From the NCBI GenBank assembly GCA_023401595.1, contig JAEXDQ010000040.1, forward strand, positions 52,667 to 116,666: a DNA stretch of 64,000 nt. Reading direction: 5' to 3'. The notes beneath the pieces are model-generated. The model was given only the letters and a program-made list of their open reading frames with translations. It was not told where the DNA came from and searched no databases. Both the position numbers and the translations under genes were made by a program. Below, in pieces: positions 8,487-17,357 of the stretch; positions within the stretch are counted from its first letter, which is position 1, and each line of letters begins with the position of its first letter. The DNA is from Spirochaetota bacterium. GTDB taxonomy: Bacteria > Spirochaetota > Spirochaetia > Sphaerochaetales > Sphaerochaetaceae.

Positions 8487-9833
8487 TTATGCCAGCGCTT
8501 CGTACAAGGCACGTACAGCTTCGTCCTTTACCTTGCTCCGCACGCCAAACAGACAGGAGGTGTCTGACGCGCCATAGTTGAGGAATTCAAGTGAAATCCG
8601 CTGGCGGGCCAATGCGGAAGTCGCCTTGGACAGCAGGTCGGGCATTTCCATGATGCCCTCTCCAACTACGCCTATGACCGCATATCCGGAAGCCACGGAA
8701 ATGGAGTCTAGCTCGAATTCATCTTTCAGGCGGGTCTTCATGGCTTCAAGGACACTTTCAGAGGCTTGTTTGGAGTCATAGAACCATACTATGGAGTCAA
8801 TTCCGACAAGTGAGAATTCTGGGCGAATGCCGAATACATGAAGCATGGTGAGCAACGCATGCCGTATTCCCGTCCGCTTGAAAAGCATCATCTTATGCAA
8901 TGAAATACTGCTGTAGCCGTCGCGGGAGGAGACGCCGGCCAAGGGGACGCCTGAGCAATCCCTTGCGGGAACGATCATCGTCCCTGCCGCCTCTGGAGCG
9001 TTGGTATTCTTGACGTTGATAGGAATACCGGCATCCATCACCGGAGCGATAGCCTCTTCATGAAAGACGCCGGCCCCGACTTCGGCGAGTTCACGGACTT
9101 CCTTATAGGTCATGGTCTGGACTACCTTTGCCTCAGGAATCAGGCGCGGATCGGCCATAAAGACACCGGAAACATCGGTCCAGTTCTCATAGAGCGTAGC
9201 GCCGACGGCCCGCGCCATGATAGCGCCGGTGATATCCGACCCGCCACGGGAGAAGGTCTTTACCGTACCGTCTTCGGTCGCGCCATAAAACCCAGGAATC
9301 ACATATTTTCCCCTAGGATCAAGGGTTTCGGAAAGCTTCAACCAAGTCGACGGGTGGACAGTACCATCATGGTTTATCACCACGACATCGGCCGTATCAA
9401 GAAATGTCCAGCCGAGATATTCGGCGACAAGGCGCGCACTCAAATATTCGCCGCGACTGGCGGCATAGTTGGTTCCATGCCCGGCATCGATGCAGCAGCG
9501 AATCTCATCGAGGACCGGTTTGAGAAAATCCGACTTCATACCGAGGCCCGTCAGGATATCCGCATACCGTTTCGAGATATTCTTGAACAGCTCCTTGCAG
9601 GACTTTCCCCCTTGGACAAGCCTGTTGCAGTCATACAACATGTCCGTCACCTTCTCGTCATCCTTTGAACGGCGACCGGGAGCTGAAACGACGACGATGC
9701 TCCGGCGGGCATCCGCTTCAAGAATCGCCCTGACTTTCTTCACATGGTCAGCGTCCGCGACGGAACTTCCGCCGAATTTGCACACTATCATATTCCGTCC
9801 CGCTTCTTTTCCAGACATCTGCATATCAGTCAT
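8487..9833 (-). CDS. lysC: Aspartate kinase
   Basis: A 448-residue aspartokinase that phosphorylates aspartate at the head of lysine, threonine and methionine synthesis. The amino-acid kinase domain opens with KFGGSSVA (about 19-26) and includes SRGGSDITGAI. A tandem ACT region fills the C-terminal part (about 310-448), implying allosteric control by an end-product amino acid. The start at 9833 follows a GGAG ribosome site at normal spacing; the open frame extends 38 codons upstream without support. No homoserine dehydrogenase domain is fused. It stands alone, with its own terminator. Confidence 0.93.
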   Translation of the reverse strand: MTDMQMSGKEAGRNMIVCKFGGSSVADADHVKKVRAILEADARRSIVVVSAPGRRSKDDEKVTDMLYDCNRLVQGGKSCKELFKNISKRYADILTGLGMKSDFLKPVLDEIRCCIDAGHGTNYAASRGEYLSARLVAEYLGWTFLDTADVVVINHDGTVHPSTWLKLSETLDPRGKYVIPGFYGATEDGTVKTFSRGGSDITGAIMARAVGATLYENWTDVSGVFMADPRLIPEAKVVQTMTYKEVRELAEVGAGVFHEEAIAPVMDAGIPINVKNTNAPEAAGTMIVPARDCSGVPLAGVSSRDGYSSISLHKMMLFKRTGIRHALLTMLHVFGIRPEFSLVGIDSIVWFYDSKQASESVLEAMKTRLKDEFELDSISVASGYAVIGVVGEGIMEMPDLLSKATSALARQRISLEFLNYGASDTSCLFGVRSKVKDEAVRALYEALA

Positions 9834-10023
9834 ATCACTTTCTCCACGTATCAGATTATCTAATCCCAACATGACAAAGAAATCGGACACATTGTCCATC
9901 AGCCGGAGAATAGTATAAAACCGTATCTTAGGCAATCTTTTTATCAAATACTCCGCAAGAAACCTCTATCAGTCGTAGCAGGGAATCCTCACGGGCTTCC
10001 CACGGGTCGCTTGCATATTTCAA

Positions 10024-10053
10024 GTGACAGGACTGTGGAGAATACGATACACT
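10024..10053 (+). promoter_or_regulatory. Promoter of the UMF1-type MFS gene
   Basis: GTGACA (10024-10029) and TACACT (10048-10053) are spaced 18 bases apart; AGGAGG at 10082-10087 precedes the ATG at 10094. The stretch GATACACTGTG is repeated just upstream of the other MFS gene at 60.6 kb. Confidence 0.5.
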
Positions 10054-10093
10054 GTGGGTACACTTCTTCCAGGAAAAACCCAGGAGGTTTTTT

Positions 10094-11386
10094 ATGCAGG
10101 ACTCTCGCAAAACGATTGTTTCATGGTCTTTGTACGATTGGGCGAACAGCGCTTTCGCTACGACGGTCATGGCGGGCTTCTTCCCAGTCTTCTTTAGTTC
10201 CTATTGGTCTTCGTCCGCGACGAGCCAGCAAAGCACCTTCTATCTTGGAATGGCGAATTCCATCGCCTCGATCTTCGTCGCCGCCATGGCGCCTGTGCTA
10301 GGAGCGATAGCGGACAATGGCAGCTACCGCAAGCGACTGCTCATATTCTTCGCGTTCCTTGGAGCGATCATGACGGGCGCGCTCTGGTTCGTCGCTGCAG
10401 GAAACTGGCCGCTCGCGGTCGTGTTCTACATTACCGCCACCATCGGCTTCAGTGGCGCGAACACGTTCTACGATTCGCTGCTACCCGCCGTCGCTTCAGA
10501 AAAGAAGGTCGATTTCGTATCTTCTCTTGGCTTCAGCCTCGGCTACATCGGCGGAGGGCTGCTGTTCCTGGTCAACGTACTGATGTACCTGAACCCTGGC
10601 TGGTTCGGGCTTCCCGATGAAGCGACGGCGGTCAGGGCGTCCTTCATGTCCGTGGCAATCTGGTGGCTGGTCTTCTCTCTCCCGCTGTTACTGTTCGTAA
10701 AGGAACCCCAGGGTGAAAAACACTATACGGCTGGCAAAGCGATCAGACAGGGTTTTTCCCAGATCGCCGGTACGTTCAGGGCAATCAAGACATTGAAGGT
10801 AACGGGACTCTTCCTGATCGCCTACTGGTGCTATATCGACGGCGTCGATACGATCATCCGCATGGCGGTTGACTACGGTACGGCGTTGGGCTTTCCCAGC
10901 GAATCGTTGATCGTGGCGTTGCTGATCACCCAATTCGTCGCGTTCCCAGCGGCGTTGGCATACAACTGGTTCGGCCACAAGGTCGGCGTCAAACGGGCGT
11001 TGCTGATCGCCATCTGCGCATACGGCCTGATCGCCGTCTTGGGTTTCTTCATGACGAAACCGATTCATTTCTACCTGCTGGCATGCCTGATCGGACTGTT
11101 CCAAGGCGGCATACAGGCGCTGAGCCGCAGTTACTATACCCGTTTGATTCCGCAGGAGCAGTCCGCGCAGTTCTTCGGGTTCTTCAACATGCTCGGCAAG
11201 TTCGCCGCTATTGTCGGCCCCCTGTTGGTCGGCGTGGTCACTGTACTCACCGGCAGCAACCGGCTGGGGATCATCAGTCTGGTAATTCTGTTCGCGGCGG
11301 GAGGAATATTGCTGATGAGGGTCGATGAAAGCAAGATACCGGAATGCATGGAAGACTATCGGGGACAAACGGGGCTCGCCGACTAG
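10094..11386 (+). CDS. MFS transporter, UMF1 family
   Basis: A 430-residue, roughly 12-helix membrane protein. It starts SRKTIVSWSLYDWANSAFATTVMA, and the WxLYDWANSAFATT signature is diagnostic of the UMF1 (Atg22-like) branch of the major facilitator superfamily. Substrates of bacterial UMF1 proteins are not established. The ribosome site AGGAGG and an upstream promoter fix the start. No terminator was seen after it; a threefold 14-bp repeat follows instead. It appears to be monocistronic. Confidence 0.88.
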   Translation: MQDSRKTIVSWSLYDWANSAFATTVMAGFFPVFFSSYWSSSATSQQSTFYLGMANSIASIFVAAMAPVLGAIADNGSYRKRLLIFFAFLGAIMTGALWFVAAGNWPLAVVFYITATIGFSGANTFYDSLLPAVASEKKVDFVSSLGFSLGYIGGGLLFLVNVLMYLNPGWFGLPDEATAVRASFMSVAIWWLVFSLPLLLFVKEPQGEKHYTAGKAIRQGFSQIAGTFRAIKTLKVTGLFLIAYWCYIDGVDTIIRMAVDYGTALGFPSESLIVALLITQFVAFPAALAYNWFGHKVGVKRALLIAICAYGLIAVLGFFMTKPIHFYLLACLIGLFQGGIQALSRSYYTRLIPQEQSAQFFGFFNMLGKFAAIVGPLLVGVVTVLTGSNRLGIISLVILFAAGGILLMRVDESKIPECMEDYRGQTGLAD

Positions 11387-11389
11387 CAT

Positions 11390-11431
11390 CATTAGCCAGG
11401 TGCCATTAGCCAGGCGTCATCAACCAGGCGT
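11390..11431. repeat. Three tandem 14-bp units
   Basis: cattagccaggtgc, cattagccaggcgt and catcaaccaggcgt follow one another directly after the MFS gene. Its role is unknown. Confidence 0.55.
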
Positions 11432-11551
11432 CCCCGTCCGGCACCACCAAGCGGGATGGAGCAAGCTGTCCCCTTGATGCCCCTTGTAGGAGCATGCGGA
11501 CGCAGTAGGGCGTAGTGGTGCGCAACTTTTTACTTTTTGTACAATCGACGC

Positions 11552-11582
11552 TTGACCCTCCTTCTACAGGAGACCGTAGGAT
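11552..11582 (+). promoter_or_regulatory. MerR-type promoter/operator with 19-bp spacer
   Basis: TTGACC (11552-11557) and TAGGAT (11577-11582) are separated by 19 bases. This overlong spacer is the hallmark of promoters that MerR regulators activate by distorting DNA. The spacer contains the dyad CTCCT-tctac-AGGAG. It lies 24 bases before the merR gene, so autoregulation is likely. Confidence 0.7.
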
Positions 11583-11606
11583 TGAAATACGGGACAAGGA
11601 GACGAT

Positions 11607-12494
11607 ATGTATACGGGAGACGAATGGGAAGTGAACGAGGCGTACGATACAATCCGCCGACTGAAAGACGACAAACTACTCGTACCGATCGGAGACTTCT
11701 CAAAGATGACGAAGACTACCGTCAAGACGCTACGTTTCTACGATGAAACGCAGTTGCTCAAACCGGCCTATGTCGACACCGCCACCGGCTATCGATACTA
11801 TCGCAACACCCAGCTGATCGAACTGCAGGAAATCATCGCCTACCGGCAGGTCGGACTTTCCATAGAGGATATCCAGCGTATCATGTCCGGAAATGACGCA
11901 ATGGGGATCCTTTTGGAGAGGATGGACAAGGTAGAAACCGAGTTGAAGAGCCTGCAAGATCAGAAGTCCCGGATCAATTCACTGCTACGGCAGATCCAGG
12001 AGGAATTCTCAATGAGTTACCAAGTGATCGTAAAGACGATACCGGCTTATACGGTATTCTATCGGGCGGGAATCATTCCATCGTTCCAAGAAATGTCGAG
12101 GTTCATCGTTGAAGCGGAAGAAGAATGCAGGAATGCGAACCCCGGCCTGAAATGCATTGAACCGAACTATTGCTACGTCATCTATACCGCAAAGGAATTC
12201 CGGCATACAGACATCGAGCTGGAATATGCGCAGGCGGTGGAACATCGCGGAGTAGAGACGGCCAACACGAAATTCAAGGATATCGACGCGACGGAAGCGG
12301 TCTGTATCTACCACAAAGGTCCGTTCGATGAAATCGGCAAGGCGTATGCGTTTATCTATCAGTGGATAGAGGAAAACGGGTATGAACCGACGCAGAACGC
12401 CAGAGAACGGTACATCGACGGCATATGGAACAAGGATGATCCGCAGGATTGGCTTACCGAGATTCAGGTTCCTGTTGGGAAAAAGCCCCTGTAG
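11607..12494 (+). CDS. MerR-family regulator with GyrI-like effector domain
   Basis: A 295-residue regulator. The MerR winged helix (about 31-100) contains MTKTTVKTLRFYDETQLLKP and GYRYY, followed by a coiled-coil dimerisation helix (about 105-140). A C-terminal GyrI-like/BmrR-type domain (about 145-290) has VETANTKFKDIDATEA and IYHKGPFDEIGKAYAFIYQW. Such proteins sense hydrophobic or cationic drugs and activate efflux genes. The start is supported by AAGGAG, and the preceding promoter has the expected 19-bp spacer. The MATE pump gene downstream is a plausible target, but a hairpin separates the two and the drug link is inferred. Confidence 0.9.
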   Translation: MYTGDEWEVNEAYDTIRRLKDDKLLVPIGDFSKMTKTTVKTLRFYDETQLLKPAYVDTATGYRYYRNTQLIELQEIIAYRQVGLSIEDIQRIMSGNDAMGILLERMDKVETELKSLQDQKSRINSLLRQIQEEFSMSYQVIVKTIPAYTVFYRAGIIPSFQEMSRFIVEAEEECRNANPGLKCIEPNYCYVIYTAKEFRHTDIELEYAQAVEHRGVETANTKFKDIDATEAVCIYHKGPFDEIGKAYAFIYQWIEENGYEPTQNARERYIDGIWNKDDPQDWLTEIQVPVGKKPL

Positions 12495-12554
12495 GAAGGA
12501 ACGCTATCGCTCCGTACCTGACCGATAGCTGGTTATCGTTCATGTTTTTTCATC

Positions 12555-12585
12555 GAGGAGAGACGGAAGACGCCTCTCCTCCTTT
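12555..12585 (+). terminator. Hairpin after merR
   Basis: GAGGAGAG and CTCTCCTC form an 8-bp stem with an 11-base loop, followed by a weak CTTTAC tail. It is a plausible terminator separating merR from the MATE gene. Confidence 0.5.
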
Positions 12586-12761
12586 ACATTAGTTTTCTCC
12601 TATGGTACATACATTGTTACTGATCCTAGGAACCCACGGAATGTATCCGTAGTCTTCTCAAATCACGGGTCGGTCGACGGCCTTTCGTCCGTCTCTTCTT
12701 CTCATCGTCAATGATGGAGGTCCGTCTTCGACGATAGGCATACAATGAGGAATATCCAGAA

Positions 12762-14117
12762 ATGGAACAACGTGCAGAAAACAAGATGGGCGTTATGCCC
12801 GTCGGCCGGTTGTTGGTCAGCATGTCCCTACCAATCATGCTTTCCATGCTTATTCAGGCGCTATACAATATCGTAGACAGCATATTCGTCGCCCAAGTCA
12901 GCGAGAAGGCTTTGACCGCGGTATCGTTGGCGTTTCCCATACAGAACCTGCTGATCGCGGTGGCGATCGGAACCAGCGTCGGCGTCAATTCCCTGTTGTC
13001 CAGACGACTTGGGGAAAAACGCTACGACGCGGCCAACAGCGCTGCGGCGAACGGTTTGATACTGGCGGTGATCAGCTGGGCGGCGTTCGCCGTTATCGGT
13101 CTCACCTGTACCAGGATATTCTTCAAGATGTTCACCGACGACCCTGAATTGGTCGATATGGGGACCTGGTACACCAGAATCTGTCTGGTGTTCTCCCTGG
13201 GGATATTCATCGACGTGACCTGTGAACGTATCATGCAGGCCACAGGCGATACGGTACGCCCCATGATCGTCCAGATGTCCGGTGCGATCACGAACATCAT
13301 CCTCGACCCGATCTTCATTTTCGGATGGCTGGGACTTCCTCCGATGGGGGTGGTCGGCGCTGCGATAGCGACGGTCATCGGCCAATTCGTATCCATGGCG
13401 CTGGCGATCATCTTCGTCCGCAAGAACAAGGAAGTCCATGTCAAGCTACGGGCTTGCCGGTTGGAAAAACAGACAGTCAAGGAAATCTATGCGGTAGGCG
13501 TCCCTGCGATCATCATGCAGTCGATCGGAACAGTCATGACCGTAGGCCTGAACAAAATACTGATCGCATTCTCCACTACGGCTACAGCGGTGTTCGGTGT
13601 CTACTTCAAGCTCCAGTCCTTCGTATTCATGCCGATCTTCGGATTGAACAGCGGCATGATCCCGGTCCTCGGCTACAATTATGGAGCCAAGAAGCCGGAG
13701 CGAATGGTCAAAACGCTCAAGGTCGGCATGGTCATCTCAGTCACGATCATGGTCCTTGGAACCATTGCGTTCCAATTGTTTCCGGAAACCTTGCTGATGA
13801 TGTTCAACGCCTCGGAAGAGATGCTGTCCATAGGCAGGATCGCGCTACCGGCGATCAGTCTCTGCTTTATCAGCGCAGGTATTTCCATTGTACTGGGCGC
13901 GACATTCCAAGCGACCGGAGACGGTTTCCTCAGTATGATCACTTCAATCACCCGCCAGATCATATTCGTCCTACCCAGCGCCTGGATACTCGGCAAGTTC
14001 GTCGGTCTGCACGGGGTGTGGTATTCGTTCGTCATAGCTGAATTCTTCTCGCTGATCATGACGATTTTCTTTTTCCGTTGGGAATACAACAAGAAAATCC
14101 TGCCGTTGAAGAACTGA
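12762..14117 (+). CDS. MATE family efflux transporter
   Basis: A 451-residue, about 12-helix multidrug and toxin extrusion protein. It begins with the typical MGVMPVGRLLVSMSLPIMLSM and VDSIFVAQVSEKALTAVSLAFPIQ, and contains LDPIFIFGWLGLPPMGVVGAAIATV, which is characteristic of the DinF/NorM-like branch. It exports drugs or metabolites in exchange for Na+ or H+. The MerR regulator upstream carries a drug-sensing type effector domain, suggesting, without proof, induction of this pump. The start has GAGGAA upstream at acceptable spacing. Confidence 0.93.
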   Translation: MEQRAENKMGVMPVGRLLVSMSLPIMLSMLIQALYNIVDSIFVAQVSEKALTAVSLAFPIQNLLIAVAIGTSVGVNSLLSRRLGEKRYDAANSAAANGLILAVISWAAFAVIGLTCTRIFFKMFTDDPELVDMGTWYTRICLVFSLGIFIDVTCERIMQATGDTVRPMIVQMSGAITNIILDPIFIFGWLGLPPMGVVGAAIATVIGQFVSMALAIIFVRKNKEVHVKLRACRLEKQTVKEIYAVGVPAIIMQSIGTVMTVGLNKILIAFSTTATAVFGVYFKLQSFVFMPIFGLNSGMIPVLGYNYGAKKPERMVKTLKVGMVISVTIMVLGTIAFQLFPETLLMMFNASEEMLSIGRIALPAISLCFISAGISIVLGATFQATGDGFLSMITSITRQIIFVLPSAWILGKFVGLHGVWYSFVIAEFFSLIMTIFFFRWEYNKKILPLKN

Positions 14118-14346
14118 CCTCCAAGCGGCCGGTCATGCGGAGGAGAACAAAGGGAAATAGGTAGAAACAGCTAAAAATAGGTAAAATACAGACCTCCTAC
14201 TATATCAATTTATCGCTATTGGTATAAAATAATACTGTTCCAAGTCAAAATCTACGATGGAGTCAGGGACTTTGACAGAGAAACATCTTGGCCCTTATTT
14301 GTACGATTACGAAAGCCGGCGGCAGCCTTCGGCAAGGAAATGCATC

Positions 14347-15615
14347 ATGAGGAACAGAACAAGCAAAACAATAGTGACCGTCATATTGGCAATGTTTTTC
14401 TCGGCTCTCGCATTCGGTGCGAACTATGACTACAGGGATATGGATCTGGGAGAGCCCGCCTAGGATCCGACGAACGGGACGCTTGTTTTCGTGACGCCTC
14501 TTCCTGCGAGTTTTTCATACGCCCCTGCCGAAACCACATATTTCAGAGCGGACAACACCGGCTATATGTCGGGTAAAGCCGTCGCGTATTTGGGTACGCT
14601 TACCCTTGTCAACCTCGATTCGTCGGGAATCACTTCCATGTTTCCTGAACAATACTCCACCGAGCAAATAAGAAGATGGATCGGAAATCCTACGTTTCTG
14701 CATCAGTTGTACATGCAGGCCCATAACGTTTCCGCATACAACAAGCTCTCCAATGAGTGCGACATGGTATATGACGATGGAAATGACAAGAGCGGGACAA
14801 TGCGGGTCCAACTGACATGCATCGCCAGAACAAACGACGGAACCTTCTTCCAAAACCTTTCATATTCAGGAGGGGGGTTCAATACGTCCACGAACCCCGC
14901 GATTTTCAAAAATACCAATCGAAAATTCTCTCCGGGGAATACGATTGATTTCTATCTGGTCACGACAAGCGCCTATGACCCGAATCTGGTTCTCGACAAT
15001 AATCATCGGGGACGGCTTGAACCGAATTTCAGGGATATCGAGAAATGGTCGTACCGGTGTAACAACATAGGTACGAACAGATATGAAACTGCCGGTTCCG
15101 GTTTGGCGGGATACAGTCCGCTCAACGCCGATACGGCTATCAACGGCATATGCTACAATGTGGAACCGGGTACGGTCGCCCAAGTCAACTGGAACTTCTT
15201 CCTGACTCCGACGGAGCTTGCGACACGTCTTGACCCATATACGAATTCGGCGCAGGTCATAGCGACGGCGGAACTCACCACGGACAGCGGAATCATCGGC
15301 AACAGGCAGTTTTCCGTGGCATATGAATTCTCTGACACTTCGGATCCGACGCTAGGTTCCGACTTCTACATGCGACATGAAAGCAATCCTGACGGAAAGC
15401 TGACGTACGACCTCCTGTTTACACCGCATGGAACCGATCCCATCAAGAAGGGCCAGCAATACATATGGTATGTCGGCAAGCAGGCCGACGCACTGGCGCA
15501 ACTGAAGGTCAAGAATCTCAAGAACGCCGCGGAGAATCTTCTCGCCGGGCAATGGTCCGACACGATCATCATCTCAATCACGGCTATTGAAGACATCTAC
15601 AACGCTAGTACGTGA
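14347..15615 (+). pseudogene. Exported protein gene interrupted by in-frame TAG at codon 39
   Basis: The reading frame opens at ATG 14347 after AAGGAA with a clear signal peptide (MRNRTSKTIV, then ILAMFFSALAFGA). It runs to GEPA, meets TAG at 14461-14463, and continues in the same frame with DPTNGTLVFVTPLPASFSYA for another 383 codons without a stop. The join reads as one protein of about 422 residues with an amber codon. The body is beta-rich with many aromatic and polar residues; I recognise no family. It may be a recent nonsense mutation, a sequencing error or true readthrough. Reinitiation inside would lose the signal peptide. It is flanked by the MATE gene and an esterase. Confidence 0.7.
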
Positions 15616-15765
15616 TGGTAGGCGAACCGCCCCTTCTCTATAGGTTTTTCCTCTTCCAGTCCCAATTCCTTCCCTGAACTTTCCCTTACGGGCAACGTCT
15701 CTTTTTCAATATGCTCAAGGAAGGATTAACTCTCCATACAGCGACATCCGCATACCGGCGGTACA

Positions 15766-16758
15766 TCAGTCGGCATGCTCGGGTTGCGGTTTCGTATACG
15801 TCGCAACGGCATGCATGAAATTGGACATCAGAAAGTCTATCGACTGCCGCCCGATGCCGGTCTTGCATCCGACCAGTTCAAATGCATGAAAACAACCGTC
15901 GTACATCTGGAAAGCGGTTTCGACCCCGGCGGCCCGCAGCATCTCGGCATATCTGACAGTCTCGTCCCTAAATGGTTCGATGCTTCCGACGAAGGTAAGC
16001 GTCGGCGGCAGACCGGCATAGTCAGTCTCCCTGGCTGGGGCGGCGTATTTGGGAACTGCATCGGTTCCGTACAGCTCGCCAAGATAGAGCTTCCACGCCA
16101 ATGCGTTCGACTTCGTGTTCCAGACGGGGGCGTCGTTGTCCTGAGAAGACGTGGTCGTCCGGTCGTCCAGCATGGGATACAACGGCATCTGGAACGCTAT
16201 GGAAACCTCGCCCCTATCCCGTGCGTACAGAGACAATGCGGCGGCCAAGCCTCCCCCTGCGCTGTCACCGCCGACGAACAGTTGGTCGGAACGGACGCCA
16301 TAATCCATGCAATGCTCCTTCAACCACCTCAGAGCGAGGTAGCAATCGTCCAAGGCGGCCGGATATGGAGCGTCCATCGACCGGGTATAGTCGGGCGAGA
16401 CGACCATACAATCAGAAGCTTCAATGAATCGTTCAATGAACCGATAGTCCTGCTCAGGAATCCCGATCGCATACCCTCCGCCATGGAGCCACAGCAGTCC
16501 GGGGACAGGGGCGCGCTGCCGTTCCGTGACAGTGTTCTTCGGGGTATAGACGCATAACCGCAACCGAGAACCATCATCCCGAGGAATATACATCTGTTCA
16601 TATGAAATTCGTTTCGTGAATGCGCGGCCCTTGCAAAAGGTATCCAGCACGACATTGCAAAAGCGGAACTTGCGGAGGGAGAAGGATGGCCAGAACGCCC
16701 GTATCAAGGTTCCCGCCGTCCGCAACTCGGGATGAATCATCTGTCGTGAAATACGCAT
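15766..16758 (-). CDS. Alpha/beta hydrolase, hormone-sensitive-lipase type esterase
   Basis: A 330-residue esterase of the HSL (AB_hydrolase_3) family. The oxyanion-hole motif HGGG is at 92-95, the nucleophile elbow GDSAGG at 164-169 with Ser166, the likely acid is Asp265 in EPFRDE, and the likely catalytic histidine is His291 in CFHAFE. It probably hydrolyses short-chain or acetyl esters in the cytoplasm, since no signal peptide is present. The start follows AGGGAG with normal spacing. Its neighbours are unrelated. Confidence 0.9.
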   Translation of the reverse strand: MRISRQMIHPELRTAGTLIRAFWPSFSLRKFRFCNVVLDTFCKGRAFTKRISYEQMYIPRDDGSRLRLCVYTPKNTVTERQRAPVPGLLWLHGGGYAIGIPEQDYRFIERFIEASDCMVVSPDYTRSMDAPYPAALDDCYLALRWLKEHCMDYGVRSDQLFVGGDSAGGGLAAALSLYARDRGEVSIAFQMPLYPMLDDRTTTSSQDNDAPVWNTKSNALAWKLYLGELYGTDAVPKYAAPARETDYAGLPPTLTFVGSIEPFRDETVRYAEMLRAAGVETAFQMYDGCFHAFELVGCKTGIGRQSIDFLMSNFMHAVATYTKPQPEHAD

Positions 16759-16814
16759 GCGTCGCTCCCTGCTAATGAAAAAGAGTCTTCGTACCTAGCT
16801 CAGAGGCGTTGTGA

Positions 16815-17240
16815 TTATAACATAGTCACCCCGGAAAGCATCAGGATATTGACGATCTCTTTATCCAGCCTACTGTCACTGATCAAGATATCAACCTTGA
16901 AATCTGGAAAAAACGGAAGCCATGGGAAGGATTGACGTTGGTTGAATCCATCATGAAAATCGACTTCTCAGGATGAGTGGACAATGTTGAGAAAACTGCT
17001 TCGCCGCAGGACGCATGGTGGATGATTCAGCATACTGATAAAACCTTCTTGCTTGTTTTGCCACTCCAAGACATTTCCTGACTTATGGACATCCATGGTT
17101 GCCCCGTCATCGTCACGGGATTTTCTGCAAAACACCTATCGACAGATATTACAACTAGGTTACGGAAAAGAAGCTTGTCAAAAAAACTCTTCCCAGCAAG
17201 CTTCAAGGAATTCCTTCATTAGATGTTTTAACGACGGGCT
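16815..17240 (-). pseudogene. Decayed DeoR-family regulator
   Basis: On the minus strand the last codons before TAA at 16815 read DFKVDILISDSRLDKEIVN, the typical DeoR/GlpR ending (V-D-x-L-I-T-D-x-x-L). About 35 codons upstream a different frame reads HPEKSIFMMDSTNVNPSHGF, matching the preceding 'DSSK' strand. Further up, NLVVISVDRCFAENPVTMTG resembles the middle of the effector domain. Stops and frame changes separate the pieces and no HTH domain is visible, so this is a remnant. It lies just upstream of the TRAP operon and may be its former regulator or a leftover of a replaced locus. Family assignment is moderate. Confidence 0.42.
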
Positions 17241-17290
17241 ATGAGAACAGATCCTTATTATCATGGCATGCATTCCGTTATTTATTCTGA

Positions 17291-17318
17291 TTGACAATTA
17301 GAGAAACCGGTATATACT
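17291..17318 (+). promoter_or_regulatory. Promoter of the TRAP operon
   Basis: TTGACA (17291-17296) and TATACT (17313-17318) are separated by 16 bases. The predicted start is near 17325, and the TTGGAGG ribosome site precedes dctP. Confidence 0.7.
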
Positions 17319-17328
17319 ATGTATTATT

Positions 17329-17342
17329 GATTATCGATAATC
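17329..17342. promoter_or_regulatory. Perfect 14-bp palindrome, candidate operator
   Basis: GATTATCGATAATC is a perfect palindrome placed immediately downstream of the predicted transcription start of dctP. A repressor bound here would block the operon. The GntR-type regulator encoded within the operon is the obvious candidate; this is inferred from position only. Confidence 0.5.
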
Positions 17343-17357
17343 TATTTTGGAGGGAAT

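Noticed and set aside
17053..17244. Small plus-strand gene upstream of the TRAP operon
   Set aside because: The opposite strand shows DeoR-like pieces, and the plus-strand product has no recognisable features or ribosome site.
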